Origin: Diplonema papillatum
Lineage: Eukaryota; Euglenozoa; Diplonemea; Diplonemida; Diplonemidae
Direction of reading: 5' to 3'
Length of the DNA stretch: 64,000 nucleotides
NCBI GenBank assembly: GCA_030068145.1
Contig: JAPJBO010001089.1
Span: forward strand, 1-64,000
The position numbers and the translations under genes are program-made. The notes below the pieces were generated by a model that was not told the origin of the DNA, did not search any database, and worked only from the letters and a program-made list of their open reading frames with translations. Numbering within the stretch: position 1 is the first letter of the stretch; each line of letters opens with the position of its first letter. Shown here piece by piece: positions 10,975 through 21,685 of the stretch.

Positions 10975-11606
10975 TACTTGTGAGGACTCGGCCGGGGGTC
11001 GTCTTGAGTTTGCAAAGAAGCGAAGGGTTGAAGCTTGCCTGTGTCGAGAGCCGAAGTGGAGTCGTCTCGGTGCCGGAAGACAGGGGGACGGTCTGCTCTC
11101 GATCGGTAACCTTATTCAAAGAGCAGTACTGTCAGGATTCAGAGAACGTGGGCACGCCTGCCTCCTTCTGTTCTCGTGTACCCAGTATCTGTAGTAGATT
11201 GTTGTTCTTGAAATCCGAATGGTGTAGCACCCCTCATGTACATCCGAGTCTTTTACGTGCCATGCAACGAAGCACTTCAGCAGAAGCGTTTTTTTTTTCG
11301 TGTTCGAGTTCCAATTCTAGCCTGCGCTTGATTATGGAAACGTGTACCCGTTTACCTTGTTGATATTCAAAAATCGGAGAGTCTGCTCCCCGCTTTGTAC
11401 TCCTGTACTGCTAACCCGTTAATTGTTGGTATTGAAGTAGTATGCCTCACCTTTTCAACCACCTTTCATTACTTTCCCCTGGCAGCAGAGCAGGAACGGG
11501 CAAGGTTTTCTGGCATGACATATCACATGCACAGGAAAAAAAGAGGAAGGAAGCATCCAACTGTGCCTCGGCCTGAAGCGAAGCTTTTTCTAGTTTCAAA
11601 TTTGAC
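10975..11606. other. Intergenic, probable 3' UTR and promoter
   Basis: No supported coding frame is present. The stretch contains T-rich runs (around 11289) and separates the unknown gene from the carbonic-anhydrase-like gene. Confidence 0.4.
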
Positions 11607-12185
11607 ATGAAGTCCAATGCAGCAAAGGCGGCATTGAGAGGGGCGCTCGCCAGGCGCGGGATATGCTATGCATTGGGTGACAAGAAGCCAACACGAGAAG
11701 AAGACACGTGGGTGGCTCCTAATGCGGCGGTTATTGGAATGGTGACGATGAAGAAGGGCAGCAGTGTGTGGTTCAATGCTACGGTTCGTGGAGACATGGA
11801 GCAGATTGTCATTGGGGAAGGCACCAACGTGCAAGACGGCGCTGTAGTGCACGCGGACAAAGGCGTGCCAACCACGATTGGCAAGAACGTGACGGTGGGC
11901 CACATGGCAATGCTCCATGGCTGCACCATCGGAGACGGTTGTCTGATTGGAATCGGTGCAGTGGTGCTCAACAAGTCAGTAATCGGCGAAGGCTGCTTAG
12001 TCGGCGCCAATGCGTTCATTCCGGAAGGAAAAGTATTTCCCCCGAACTCGCTCATCATCGGATCGCCCGCCAAGGTTGTCAAAGAGCTCACCCCTGTGCA
12101 AGCTGCCATGCTCAAGGGTTCAGCCCCGCACTACGTCCGCAACCAACGCAATTTCTCCGCCCAGCTGAGACCTGTCGAGGACTAA
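11607..12185 (+). CDS. Gamma-carbonic-anhydrase-like left-handed beta-helix protein
   Basis: The intronless frame encodes 192 residues from the ATG at 11607. The body is a run of hexapeptide repeats (for example AVIGMVTMKKGSSVWFNATV, later VGHMAMLHGC, IGIGAVVLNKSV), diagnostic of the left-handed beta-helix. Positions equivalent to the zinc ligands of gamma carbonic anhydrases are all histidine: H82, H99 and H104. The conserved Arg/Asp pair is R61 and D63. A final helix (about 150-185) caps the helix, as in YrdA/PaaY and mitochondrial gamma-CA-like proteins. The family forms trimers with metal at the subunit interfaces. In plants and algae, relatives sit in mitochondrial complex I. Whether this one hydrates CO2 is not known. 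No clear targeting peptide is visible in the first 20 residues, although they are basic. Confidence 0.92.
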   Translation: MKSNAAKAALRGALARRGICYALGDKKPTREEDTWVAPNAAVIGMVTMKKGSSVWFNATVRGDMEQIVIGEGTNVQDGAVVHADKGVPTTIGKNVTVGHMAMLHGCTIGDGCLIGIGAVVLNKSVIGEGCLVGANAFIPEGKVFPPNSLIIGSPAKVVKELTPVQAAMLKGSAPHYVRNQRNFSAQLRPVED

Positions 12186-12927
12186 GCCAGCCAAGCTCGG
12201 CAAAATAGCTTTCGCCAGATCCTGTGCCAACGCCGTGTTCAGGAACGCACCGCGTTGGCTTTGTCGCAGCCAAGCCTCGCATGAGATGGTTTCTCTCCCT
12301 AGCCCATCTGTCAGATCCCAAGAGTAAATACAAATTGTTGGTCTGCAGTCACGGGGCAAAAGGTCACACCAAGCGGCATTCCCCTCCGTTGATGTGCCTT
12401 CATGGGTTACCTTCCAACCAGCACACAGAAGAACGTATTCTTTCCCGGCAATCGGAGTTGAACGCGCCGTGCGTCCTCCGTTTGGTATTCTCTTTTGAAC
12501 ACTTTTTCTCACTGCTTTTTTGAAGACTGTCATACACCGCTTAGCCCCTGTGGCAAGAACGGAGAGTTCAGTGTGCTAGCCGGAGAGAATATATATCCAT
12601 TGCTGCGAAGAGCGTCGTTTTGTTAAAGAGTGCGTTAGCGACAGCAAATAAATGGAGGAAATCAGAACCGACGTTGAGCTGGAGGCCAAACGTTGCGAAA
12701 GGTAGAATGACATTCCCTGGCCTAATGTATCCCTGCCTAATGTCTCCCACTCAGCTCTCTATAAAGTGAACCTAAAAAAAGAAACGAAAGGTTGTACAAC
12801 TATCGCTTTGCGCAAAGTACAACCACGGGGCTGCGGGAAAGGTTAAAAGTGGGGGCACTCATACCCCTTTGTGCTCAGCTCCCAAAAGGAAGAAGAACAT
12901 TGACCTCACGGTAGTGTTGCTGCGAGG
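12186..12927. other. Intergenic region
   Basis: No gene could be supported. The stretch separates the carbonic-anhydrase-like gene from the phosphodiesterase start and contains only short unrelated frames. Confidence 0.5.
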
Positions 12928-15900
12928 ATGGCAAGGGAGATGCTGGACCTTGACTTGGGCACGCAGCTGGCACTTCTGATTGGTGCTGTGCTGGCGGGTT
13001 TGTTCTTGGGGAGGTTCTTCGAGAATCGAACGAGCAGGCGTGAAGGCGTCGCCCGACGGAGGCTAGAACGGAGTGAGGTTTTCAAGCAGCTGGCCATGGA
13101 AGCGAGCGTCACCACAGATCTGAAAGAGACCATCCAAAACATCTTGCGCAAGGCGCGGAGACTGGTTCGTTGCGAAGCGAGCACTTTGTTTCTGGTTGAC
13201 AAGGAGCATGGCGAGCTGTACTCTCTGGCGCTATCAGGTCTGTTCCGCTTTTCATCATTTCTCCAATTTGAACTCTTCCGAACGAAGTTGTTCTACTAAG
13301 CAGACGCAAGTGGTACCCCCGAAAAACGAAAAAAACGAAGTACGGCTTAGTCTGCCAGAGTTCGCCAGAGAAAGTTGCTGGACCTTTTGTGGGATGGACA
13401 TTACAGGCTAGCGTGAAAATGGCTTGGCAGCAGTGTCTCCGCCTTCGTGAACTTGCCTGGCGCGCAGCCACGAGTCATCTGGGAAATTTGAGGCTATCTA
13501 AATTTTCGTGGTATACGGACTTTAGCTGCGTTGGTCGTGTTGGCGGTGTTTCTTGAGAGAATTAGCACTGCCAAGCCCGCGGCGGTAGTACTACCGTCGA
13601 AACTTGCCACCGCAAAAGAGTGTAGCTTATAAATGTAGCCTCGCCGGTTCGCAAAACCGCAAGAAGAACGCACAAACTACGCAATGTGAGGTTTCTACCA
13701 GTATGTGTAGAACGGTTCCGAGTGTACATGCTTCTTCTAAGAATCAGAGCTATAGTAACAATGCATTGTAAACACGAAAAAGAACGCCAGAAGCGTGTTT
13801 GGGAGAAGATTAGCCTAACGAGCATGTTCACTCATTACACGCCTATTCTTTTTTACTTCACCAATCGCTTCGGAAAATTGAGCACGAGTCTATTGTACCT
13901 GCGCAATAAATATCTACAAAGCACGAAAAACACAGGTGCTGAGAATTCGCCGTTTACCATTCCCCGAGACAAGGGTATCGCAGGCAGAGTCGCGACAACA
14001 GGGAAGCCACTGAACGTGAACGATGCGTACCAGTGTGTGTACTTTAACCCCGAGGTGGACACGAAAACTGGGTTCAAAACGACATCGGTGCTCTGCGTGC
14101 CAATTTTTTCAAACGAAGCGCCTGAGGCGTTGGGCAAGCGCGTGTCGTTTGCGTTCTCTGCAGACGCCGGACACCGAGAAGTCATCGGCGTGGTCCAGTT
14201 GCTCAATAAACTCGACGCTTCCGGCGGAAGGGGCTCGTTCAGCGACGACGACTTGCATGACCTACAAGAACTGACACTCCTCGCTTCTGTGTATCTGTGG
14301 AACAGCTCGGTGACAAAGTTCAACCGGTGGGCAGAAAACGAGTCATCGCAGCTGCTGCGCTCCATCACGCGACAATCCTTCCGGAGCCGGTCACCATCCG
14401 CCGGCGACTCGTCCCGCTGGCGAACCAGCTCCCTCCGGGCGGTCTCCCCTCAAACCGCTGCGCACGCCTCACAAAGTCCGCCGTTCACCCCGCGCGAACT
14501 CAGCCCGGCAGAGGTCGCCGCGTTGCGCAATATTGTATCGCTTTTATTTATGGTAACAAGTTTGCTTGTATGGTGTCATGGGGGCGCCTTCACGTGGCGA
14601 CACTGTTGACGGCACCTTAATTGAGTCGCGGTCGCCGATCCCCCAACCGCCAGCACCATGTACTTGATGCGACGCGGAACAAGTGCTGACAGCACCGCCC
14701 GGCGACTAGAGGGCCACAAAAGTGGCAACTATGGTAACAAGCTTGCTTGTATGTATCAAAAAGTGTTAGATGCCAGCGTGCTGTGCTAAATCACTCAAAA
14801 CAGGGTACGTACGCACAAACGAGTCCTATGAATATTATATATCACCCATTCCACGAAAAAGTGTCACAGATTTTCCGTCTGAAAAGCAGCCCGTTTTGGG
14901 TCAAAATTTTGGAATTTTTGGGAAATTTTTTTTGGGATGGAAAGAGCTATCCCTGGCGATTATGGGTAAGCAATCAGCTCGCGTGGCGACCAAAATCTGG
15001 CGTGCAGATGGACAAAAGGTCGGTTTTGGGGCTGTTTCAAAAACCCAAAAAAACGATTTCCGGCGGGAATCGAACCACCGACCCCCAAACCCCTGTGTGG
15101 GTGTGGTAACCTCTGGACCATGGGCTAAAAAAACGGCGGAAAATCTTTTTGTTCACTACCGAGTGAGAATTTTTGGACTCATTTTGAGTTCTTCGCAAAC
15201 CGGGCGAAATAAGCTCCCGTAGGGCAGAAATACCGTCCTGGGACACTGGAAACGAGTAAATGACGATCTCGCACTTTCCGATAAGAATTCCAACTGAGCA
15301 GGCGCTAAAAGCGAATTTTGGGCCGAGGTTTGGCAACATAGCCTAACGGTTACCGCACCCTCCTGGGCCCCTGTAGGCCATGGTTCGATTCCCCCGGTCC
15401 GAATTTTTTTTTTTGCGATTTTTCGGTGTGAAAAGCAGCCGTCTGGAAATTATTTTCGAGGTCTTTTTGGGAAATCTTTTGGTTTTCGAGTAGTTCTGGG
15501 ATGCGCGATTATGGGCAAGCTGCCAGCTAGCCCAGCGATCAAAATCTGACCCCCTCCTGGATGCAGAGAGAAAAAAAACCGATCTCCAGGACCCCATTTT
15601 TTCGGGTGCCGACCTCCATTTCCGGGGGGGGGGTCGGGCAAAAATTTTATCCGACCAAATATTCGGAAAGCCCTGTCCTCAACGGATTCAAACGTGTCCT
15701 CAAAATCTCGAAACCGACCATTTTCGGACCTGCAGATGGAAATCTTCGGCAGAAATCCGAAAAAAGCCGAAATCTGTGACACTTTTTCGTGGAATGGGTG
15801 ATATTATGCAACATGAATATCGATGACCCGACTTTTCTGTACACTTAAAGTTTAAGTTGAAAAGCGTCTTGTTTTTGGCTGTTGGAGACTTGTGTGGAAC

Positions 15901-18333
15901 TAGCTTTTTTTCCCGGAGTCGAATGGCAGAGTGACTGGGCGTCGGTCTGCAGGGGAATCAACCCCCAAAACGCACCAGCTCAGAAGATGACCGCAGAATG
16001 AGAACTTTCTACCCAACATGCTATGTCGGAGGCATTGAGAAGCTCGTCCCTGCAAACCGTGACGTTTTCACTTGCGTCCTGAATACAGCTTTACGTAACG
16101 TTCTGATCGTTCAGTCTCTTCCTATCATCCCGAATCACGACGCGAAGTAGTCAATCCAATTCCCGCAGACGGACTTTGACGTTTTGAAGTTCTACAAAGA
16201 ACCTGCACGATGTGATGACCTGATTTTGTTCTTGGTTCAGATGTGGGAAGACCTGGGGTTCACAAAAACATTCGGGTATGCCTGGCTGCTTGTGTCATAA
16301 CAACGTGTATTATTGTTCTGGTCGTTCAAGAAACGGTTCGCCATGAGGAGCTAGCCGGAACGTGCGCGCACATCCCCGCCCGTTGCACGAACTTGTGTTC
16401 AGTCGCCAAGCTTTCAGGATAGCTTTTGGAAAGTAGGCCACCTGGCATAGTTCCGCGAACAGAACTTGTAGAGCTTGTGCAAACTCTCATCAGTACGTAT
16501 TGGTGGTTCTATTGAGCTGCCAGATCCGTGTCACATCGAGCCTGTTTGTTAATGAAACGGAACAACGACAGATTCACCCCGGCGAAGATTAGGCAGCTAG
16601 GCGTCGAACTGCGTAGCGTGTATCGCAACGTTCCGTACCATAACTTCGCACATGCCATTGATGTCACGCACAGCATCTACGGCTTCCTGCTGAAACCAGA
16701 CTTGGCGAACCTGTTCGACCCCGTTGAGGTCTGCTCCCGAGTATTTGTGTATTTGGCATGTGATACTCATTTGCATGCAAATGACTCCCTCACCAACGCA
16801 ACAAGACAAGTCTGCTCCCGAGTATTTGTGTGTATTTGTGTAGTTTCGCTATGTTCTAAAGCTGAAAGCATCTGCAGAGCGTCACGAAAAGCCTGAGGAA
16901 CCCTGTTTTCACATTTATTTCACTGCGCGTGTCGACGGCCCGCGGTTTCTTAATCTGGTGGATGAGACCCTTGCGACAGTCCCAACGTAGTAGCCCAATC
17001 TCAATGATTGAAGGCGAAAGAAGCCGAACGACTACTACTTCTCAGCGTCTGGCCATCGCTGAATTGTAAAACAATGTGTTTCCACACAGAGACTTACCCT
17101 GTTTATGGCCGCCATGTTCCACGATGCCGACCACCATGGGTTGAACAATGTATGTTACTTCATTCGAGACTGGAGGCTGGGGGTCCTATGAACATGCAAT
17201 GTGAATAGCCCTTTTCGAGCCAACCCCACTTTTCTTGCAACGATTTTGAAAGTGTATTGTTTTTGGACTACTAGTGCGGAGCTAGCTTTTTTTCCCGCCA
17301 AATGCATACGGGTGGCAGAGTGTCGGCCTTCAGGCCGGTAGGCCCGGGTTCGAACCCTGCCGAAGACACTTTTTCCGGTCGAAATTGGTTTTCGGGGTTT
17401 GTTGGTAAGTTTTGGGGTCTACCTTGCCCGAAACTTGCGTTTTTCGTGCTAACAATTAATTGTAAACACGAAAGAGAACGCTGGCAGCGTGTTTGGGAGA
17501 AGATTAGCCTACCGATCATATTCACCCGCGTTGCTTCGCCGGAACTTAGCTTAACCAGGACTTAGCTTCGCCCGAACTTTACTGTTTCCCGAACTTTAAC
17601 TGCTGCCTCCAGTCTCGCCCTGCACCGGTCTTTACCGCGCGCATGTACTTTTCTTTTAAAGTCTCGAGCGCGCAGAGTTCTCAAGAAACATAAGTAACAC
17701 GTGAACATGATTTATTCCCCCTGTTTCAGTAGTACACCTTGACCCGCACAGCAATTCCACCTTCGATCCAACCACCCGTCCTCGATCCTGCTTGAAACGA
17801 CGGCGACTGAGATGCAGAGTGTGTTGGAGATCCATCACTGCAACGTGGCAATCGAGGTGCTCACGGATCCACGGGTCAGCTTTTTGGAAGTCCTCAGCGA
17901 AGACCAACGGAGGAAAGTCTGGCGGGAGATGATAAGCTGCATTTTGGCCACCGATATGAACGAGCACGAGAGCCTTGTGCAAGATGCCCGACAGTTGAAG
18001 GACGGCCCGGCTAGCAATAAGCTGCTGGCCATGCAGCTGTTGTTGAAGCTCGCGGACATCAATGGGTTGTCGAAGCCGACGCCATGTGCTGAAAAGTGGG
18101 GTATGCTTCTGCAGGAGGAGTTCTACGTGCAGGGTGATAAGGAGCGCGAGTTGGGCCTCAAGGTTACGCCGATGTTTGACCGATCGGTGACTATCAAGAA
18201 GTTGGCTGGCTCCCTCGGCTTCTTGCGGAACGTCGCGCTCCCCTATTACTGCCTGGTAGCCGACATCTTCCCGTGTCTCCACTTCCTCCCGGACCAGGCG
18301 CGCGTGAACGAGAAAGCGTGGGCCGCTTCTTGA
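12928..18333 (+). CDS. Membrane-anchored GAF-domain 3',5'-cyclic-nucleotide phosphodiesterase
   Basis: Six exons join in phase: 12928-13237, 13936-14534, 16169-16275, 16572-16728, 17090-17149 and 17752-18333, giving 604 residues. All introns start GT and end AG. Residues 10-32 form one membrane helix, followed by a basic linker. A GAF domain covers about 55-240 and is split by intron 1; it has RDKGIAGRVA and GVVQLLNK. The PDE catalytic domain covers about 300-600. YHNFAHAID gives His362 and His366. FHDADHHGLNN gives the metal-binding His402-Asp403, and EIHH and KLADI follow near the LQEEFYVQGD helix. The enzyme should hydrolyse cAMP and/or cGMP at a membrane, with the GAF domain as a possible cyclic-nucleotide sensor. 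Specificity cannot be read. Introns 1, 2 and 5 contain interspersed repeats. Confidence 0.88.
13755..13850 (+). repeat. Interspersed repeat block in PDE intron 1
   Basis: About 75 nt (TTGTAAACACGAAAAAGAAC and following, to AGATTAGCCTAACGAGCATG) match 17460-17530 in intron 5 of the same gene, in the same orientation. It is a fragment of the family described at 17163. Confidence 0.8.
15062..15127 (-). other. tRNA-like Pol III promoter module
   Basis: Read on the minus strand, an A-box-like TGGTCCAGAGG (15110-15120) is followed 33 nt later by a perfect B box GGTTCGATTCC (15066-15076). The flanks do not form a good acceptor stem, so this is a tRNA-derived module rather than a working tRNA gene. 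Confidence 0.65.
15331..15414 (+). other. tRNA-like Pol III promoter module with T-run terminator
   Basis: A-box-like TAGCCTAACGG lies at 15339-15349 and the B box GGTTCGATTCC at 15382-15392. A run of T residues at about 15403-15414 could end Pol III transcription. Stem pairing is poor, so a functional tRNA is unlikely. Confidence 0.65.
15850..15980 (+). repeat. Fragment of the tRNA-like repeat family
   Basis: The segment reads TTGTTTTTGGC, then ACTAGCTTTTTTTCCCGGAG and ATGGCAGAGTGACTGGGCGTC. This matches the left part and A-box region of the copies at 17163, 19140 and 54000, and is then interrupted. Confidence 0.65.
16729..16831 (+). repeat. 22-nt direct repeat at the 5' end of PDE intron 4
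   Basis: GTCTGCTCCCGAGTATTTGT occurs at the donor (16729) and again at 16810. The second copy is a duplicate donor-like site 81 nt into the intron. Confidence 0.8.
17163..17655 (+). repeat. tRNA-like interspersed repeat, copy S1 (in PDE intron 5)
   Basis: The left end begins CGAGACTGGAGG and the right part contains its reverse complement CCTCCAGTCTCG (about 17610). Between them are AGCTAGCTTTTTTTCCCG, a tRNA-like module (GGTGGCAGAGTG at 17311, B box GGGTTCGAACC at 17346) and a short array of a roughly 16-nt unit related to CCGAACTTAGCTTCGC at 17535-17600. The anticodon region is a perfect CCGGCC-like hairpin instead of a normal arm. Confidence 0.75.
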
Positions 18334-19139
18334 CGTAACAAATCTGAGAAGAACTTTAAGCTCGAAACAGTGAAGAACTGCGTGAAAAGAGAAGGGCCGA
18401 ACCTCGGCTCTTAAAACTTGATCCGGGTTGCATGTTTAGCCCCGTTAGGTTGTAGGTCTTTCCGTTTGCAACAAGCTCACACGTTTTACGAAGCAGGCGC
18501 GCAACAAGCCTGCAGCCCTTTGATGAACTGTGGTGAGTATCAATCAAGAAGGAGGAATGCGCACGAGATAGATGTTTGTTTCCAATCTGAGCGTAGAATC
18601 TTGTTGCGCGTGTCCGAAAGCACCAGCGCGTAGTTCGTCGTGCAACCATGTGACGTATCCGACCGAGCAGTAGCAAACAACGTGAAATCCCAAGCGGCAA
18701 ACAGGAAAGATACAGAATCTACATCGAGTCTTGCAGCGAGATGCCACTCGAAAAACGACAGCTCCAGAGGACAGTGCAACGCAAGAAAGGTTGGGCTGCC
18801 TTCTCCTTTCCCACATTACCAATATGTTGGGCAAACGTTTTTCTTGTCGTCGGACGCTAGATACGATAGATTTAGAAGATTAATATAAACCGACAACAAA
18901 TATACTGCGGTACAGGACTTCTCCCCTCACAAAATTGCTCACGCTCTTGCTCATGGAAATGTGGCAATCATACTCAATGATCAGTGGGTTCGTTGCTACC
19001 TAACCTTTTCTGCAACGACACGCGCTCGACAAGGACAAGAATATTATGAAGCTGGTAAACACTTCTGATAGAAAGAGTACCGACTTCTTGCACCGCTCGC
19101 TGCAGACCCCTTGCTTCCTTATCCATAGTTGTACTTATT
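18334..19139. other. Intergenic region downstream of the phosphodiesterase
   Basis: No coding frame with recognisable content was seen; the sequence is AT-richer than the neighbouring exons. Confidence 0.5.
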
Positions 19140-19670
19140 AATTGTTTTTTGCATTGGGGAAATGTGCGAAGCGCGCTAGCTTTTTTTCCCGGGCAAATTA
19201 TATAGGGCGTCGGCCTTCAGACATCGAAGCCCGGGTTCGCGCCCTGCCGAGGACACTTTCCCGGTCGAAATCTCGTTCGGGGTTTGTTGGTTTCCGGAGT
19301 CTAATGTGTCCCGAACATTGCATTGAGCTTCTCAAAAGCTCGCGGTTTTGAGTCACTCCGGGCGGGGAGTTTGGAACCGTCTGGGAAAAACGAAGTCGGG
19401 ATGGTATGGGGGGGTCTCCCTCGAGTACTGGCGACGAACTTGCCACCACAGGCCGAAATTAGCATCGCCCGAACTTAGCATCACCAGTACTCAGCATCGC
19501 CCGTACTTAGCATCACTCGACCAGTACTTAGCTTCACCGAAGCTTAGCAATGCCCGAACTTAGCTCCTTATCGGGTGCGGGTACGTACCCGAGCTTACTG
19601 TTATCCGAACTTTAACTGCTGCCTCTAGTCTCGCTGGGCGCCGGTCTTTACCGTGCGCACATTGATTAAG
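19140..19670 (+). repeat. tRNA-like interspersed repeat with minisatellite, copy S2
   Basis: It has the same order as S1: GCTAGCTTTTTTTCCCGGG at about 19177, a degenerate tRNA-like part with CCCGGGTTCGCGCC near 19230, then GACACTTTCCCGGTCGAAAT. An expanded array of about 16-nt units (CCCGAACTTAGCATCAC and variants) lies at 19450-19570. The right end CTGCTGCCTCTAGTCTCGC is followed by a shared CGCCGGTCTTTACCG. Confidence 0.75.
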
Positions 19671-20197
19671 TAGAAGGTGGCCTCTCAGGGACCCTGCTTC
19701 GCACGTCAAGAGTCGGTGTAACTTTGAGCTAGAATTCGCCTCAAAATTTGGTTGTTGCCGAGATAAACAATCACCTGTACCGAAAACAAGTGTTTCATTT
19801 ATCTGAACAGTCTGAAAGGATAGAAAAGAAAGTAGAAAAACTTGAAACCCCTGTTTTGTTCGAGAAATACCGCAAAACGAGGGGTTCTGAAGTATTCATA
19901 CACCTTACCAAAGCGAGAGAGTCCTGAACTTCGTCGAAACGACTTGCAAGATCTGTGCGAACGATACGATCGGCTGGAATACCGATTTCCAACTTGGAAA
20001 CTGGAAGGAATCCGCTGACTCAGTTTTGGCTTGTCCTCTGAAAATCAGAGGCAGACCTGCAGTGTGAAATCGCGTTTAATTACTTCCATTTTCGTTCGCT
20101 TTCTTCTGCCACCTTTTTGAGTAGTTTTTTTTGTCCATGGTTCCGTCGGCAGCGGTTTGAAGTTGTTTCAGCACCTCTCTGAGTTTGCCCTTTTCCC
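19671..20197. other. Intergenic region before LINE-C
   Basis: No supported gene or repeat was recognised in this stretch. Confidence 0.4.
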
Positions 20198-20319
20198 CTA
20201 AACTCTTGCAGTCAGCTGGTCTTTTGTGCAGTTTCGGCAAAAAGGATTTGTTTCAGTCACCCCCTGAGTTTGCCTTTTTTCCAAAGCACAAAACTGTAAA
20301 GGCGTGCCGCCTCGATGGC

Positions 20320-21685
20320 ATGATCGAGCCAATTCACCAACCCCCTGATCGAGCGTAATCGAGCGTATTATAGTGTTATCGTTTGGATTAGAATGCAAAG
20401 AATCTGTGGCAATAATCTGCATCGCCGACGGCGCGGTTATCTCTTCACGTGAAGTGTCATGCTTTCGCCTCTTTAGCTCGTCTTGATCGTCGCGCTCAGG
20501 CGCGCGTTTGGTGCTTCGCTTCTTCTTCGATTGCTCGTCGAGGTTCATCGGTTGCGCGTCGATTTCTGCTTCTTCTCGGCGCCTGGGCGATGGTCGTGGC
20601 ACATCGACGCGTCCTTTGCGCCTTTTCGGTACCGGCTCCGCCGCGGAGTCCGATTGCCGCTTCTTCGCTGGCGTTGGTGCCGTCTTCCCGACCTTCGCTG
20701 CTGACGTCGGTGTTGATGTTGCGGGCTCTCGCTCGCCTTCCGCTGCTTCCGGCAGAACGAGCACCACGTTCTCTCGCTTCGCCTGTCTCGGCGCTGGCGC
20801 GGGGCCCTCCGGCTCCGCCTTCCTCTTCTTCGTTGTTGATTCTTCACCTCTCGCCACGGCCGCCCGGTGGTGCCCCTTCCGACACAGTTTGGGCCTTCGA
20901 CTCCGCAAATCCGCGAGCCGGCTGCAGTGGGCATGCCATGATCAAGGCACGGTGGTGTCCATTGCGGCAGCACTCCGCGATGGTCTTGCACGTCGCGCAT
21001 TGCGTCAGGCGGTGCTGCGCGCAGAACTTCACCGCAAGGCCGTCGTCTTCCTTGTGGTGGGCCTTACAGCACCACGCCACCGACTTGCCCCGGCGCTTGC
21101 AGGCGTCGCACTTCACCTTTTGGTGCTCGTGGCACACCCGCTCACCCCACTTTTCGTGTCGGGGAACCCCTTCCGGCACGTACCACGGATCCCCTCCGAC
21201 GACTGCCGACTTCTTGCCTTTCTTCTTCTCCGTAGCGTCGTTGAACACCGCCCATCTCGCCGCACGCTCCGCCCTTCCACCTCCGTACGTCGGGAAAAGA
21301 TCCATCCCCCACGCCTCGCCGTTGAATTCGTGCCGAGCCGTCGTCAGCTGCGTCTCGAGCACTTCCATCGTCTCCGTACCACCACGGAAGATTGGCCTCA
21401 TCTCGTACCCCGTGAGGCACGGCGGGGCTCCCACCGTTCTCAGCGACCCTATCGTTCCCAGTTTCCTTCCCGGCAGAGGCGGTTCGTCGCCGTTTCGCTC
21501 CAGCGCATCCCCGACGGTTTTCAAAAGCCTTGCGAGTACCCTCGCACGCATGCTCAACGGTGTCCCGTCCGTCGTTGCTACGACACTGCCCGGCAGATCG
21601 AGCCCGGTGTACACTTCAAAGTCGATGGCGAGCTCCGCTGTCGAAACGTCACCCGCTACCGACCAGGCGCGGTTATCTCTTCGCA
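20320..21685 (-). mobile_element. LINE-C copy 1, 5'-truncated, C-terminal coding part
   Basis: On the minus strand the frame from about 21698 to 20844 begins with the shared LINE block GDVSTAELAIDFEVYTG. It continues with GAPPCLTGYEMRPIF, the counterpart of GAPAMPGFSHRPRF in LINE-B, and then the Cys/His module with C-x2-H-x4-C-x2-C and CC-x3-HH spacing. An indel near 20900 moves the reading frame. The rest (20908-20400) is a Lys/Arg-rich tail with several nuclear-localisation-like stretches (KKKRSTKRAPE, PKRRKGR). No RT is left. The 3' end at about 20330-20380 consists of decamer repeats related to GATTACGCTC. It sits head-to-tail with copy 2. Confidence 0.82.

Larger units (their letters stand above)
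14839..15804. mobile_element. 966-bp element with perfect 35-bp terminal inverted repeats in PDE intron 2
   Basis: The left end (14839-14873, starting ATATCACCCATTCCACGAAA) is the exact reverse complement of the right end (15770-15804). The flanks both read TAT, a possible 3-nt target duplication in an AT-rich site. There is no transposase frame, so it would be non-autonomous. Inside are two tRNA-like promoter modules pointing outward, each with A and B boxes. A short block (GCGATTATGGG..AAGC through ATCAAAATCTG) occurs in both halves. It lies fully inside the 1634-nt second intron of the phosphodiesterase. Confidence 0.85.

Noticed and set aside
17311-17372. Functional tRNA gene
   Set aside because: A and B boxes are present, but the anticodon arm is a tetraloop hairpin and the acceptor stem does not pair. 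It was treated as a tRNA-derived repeat.
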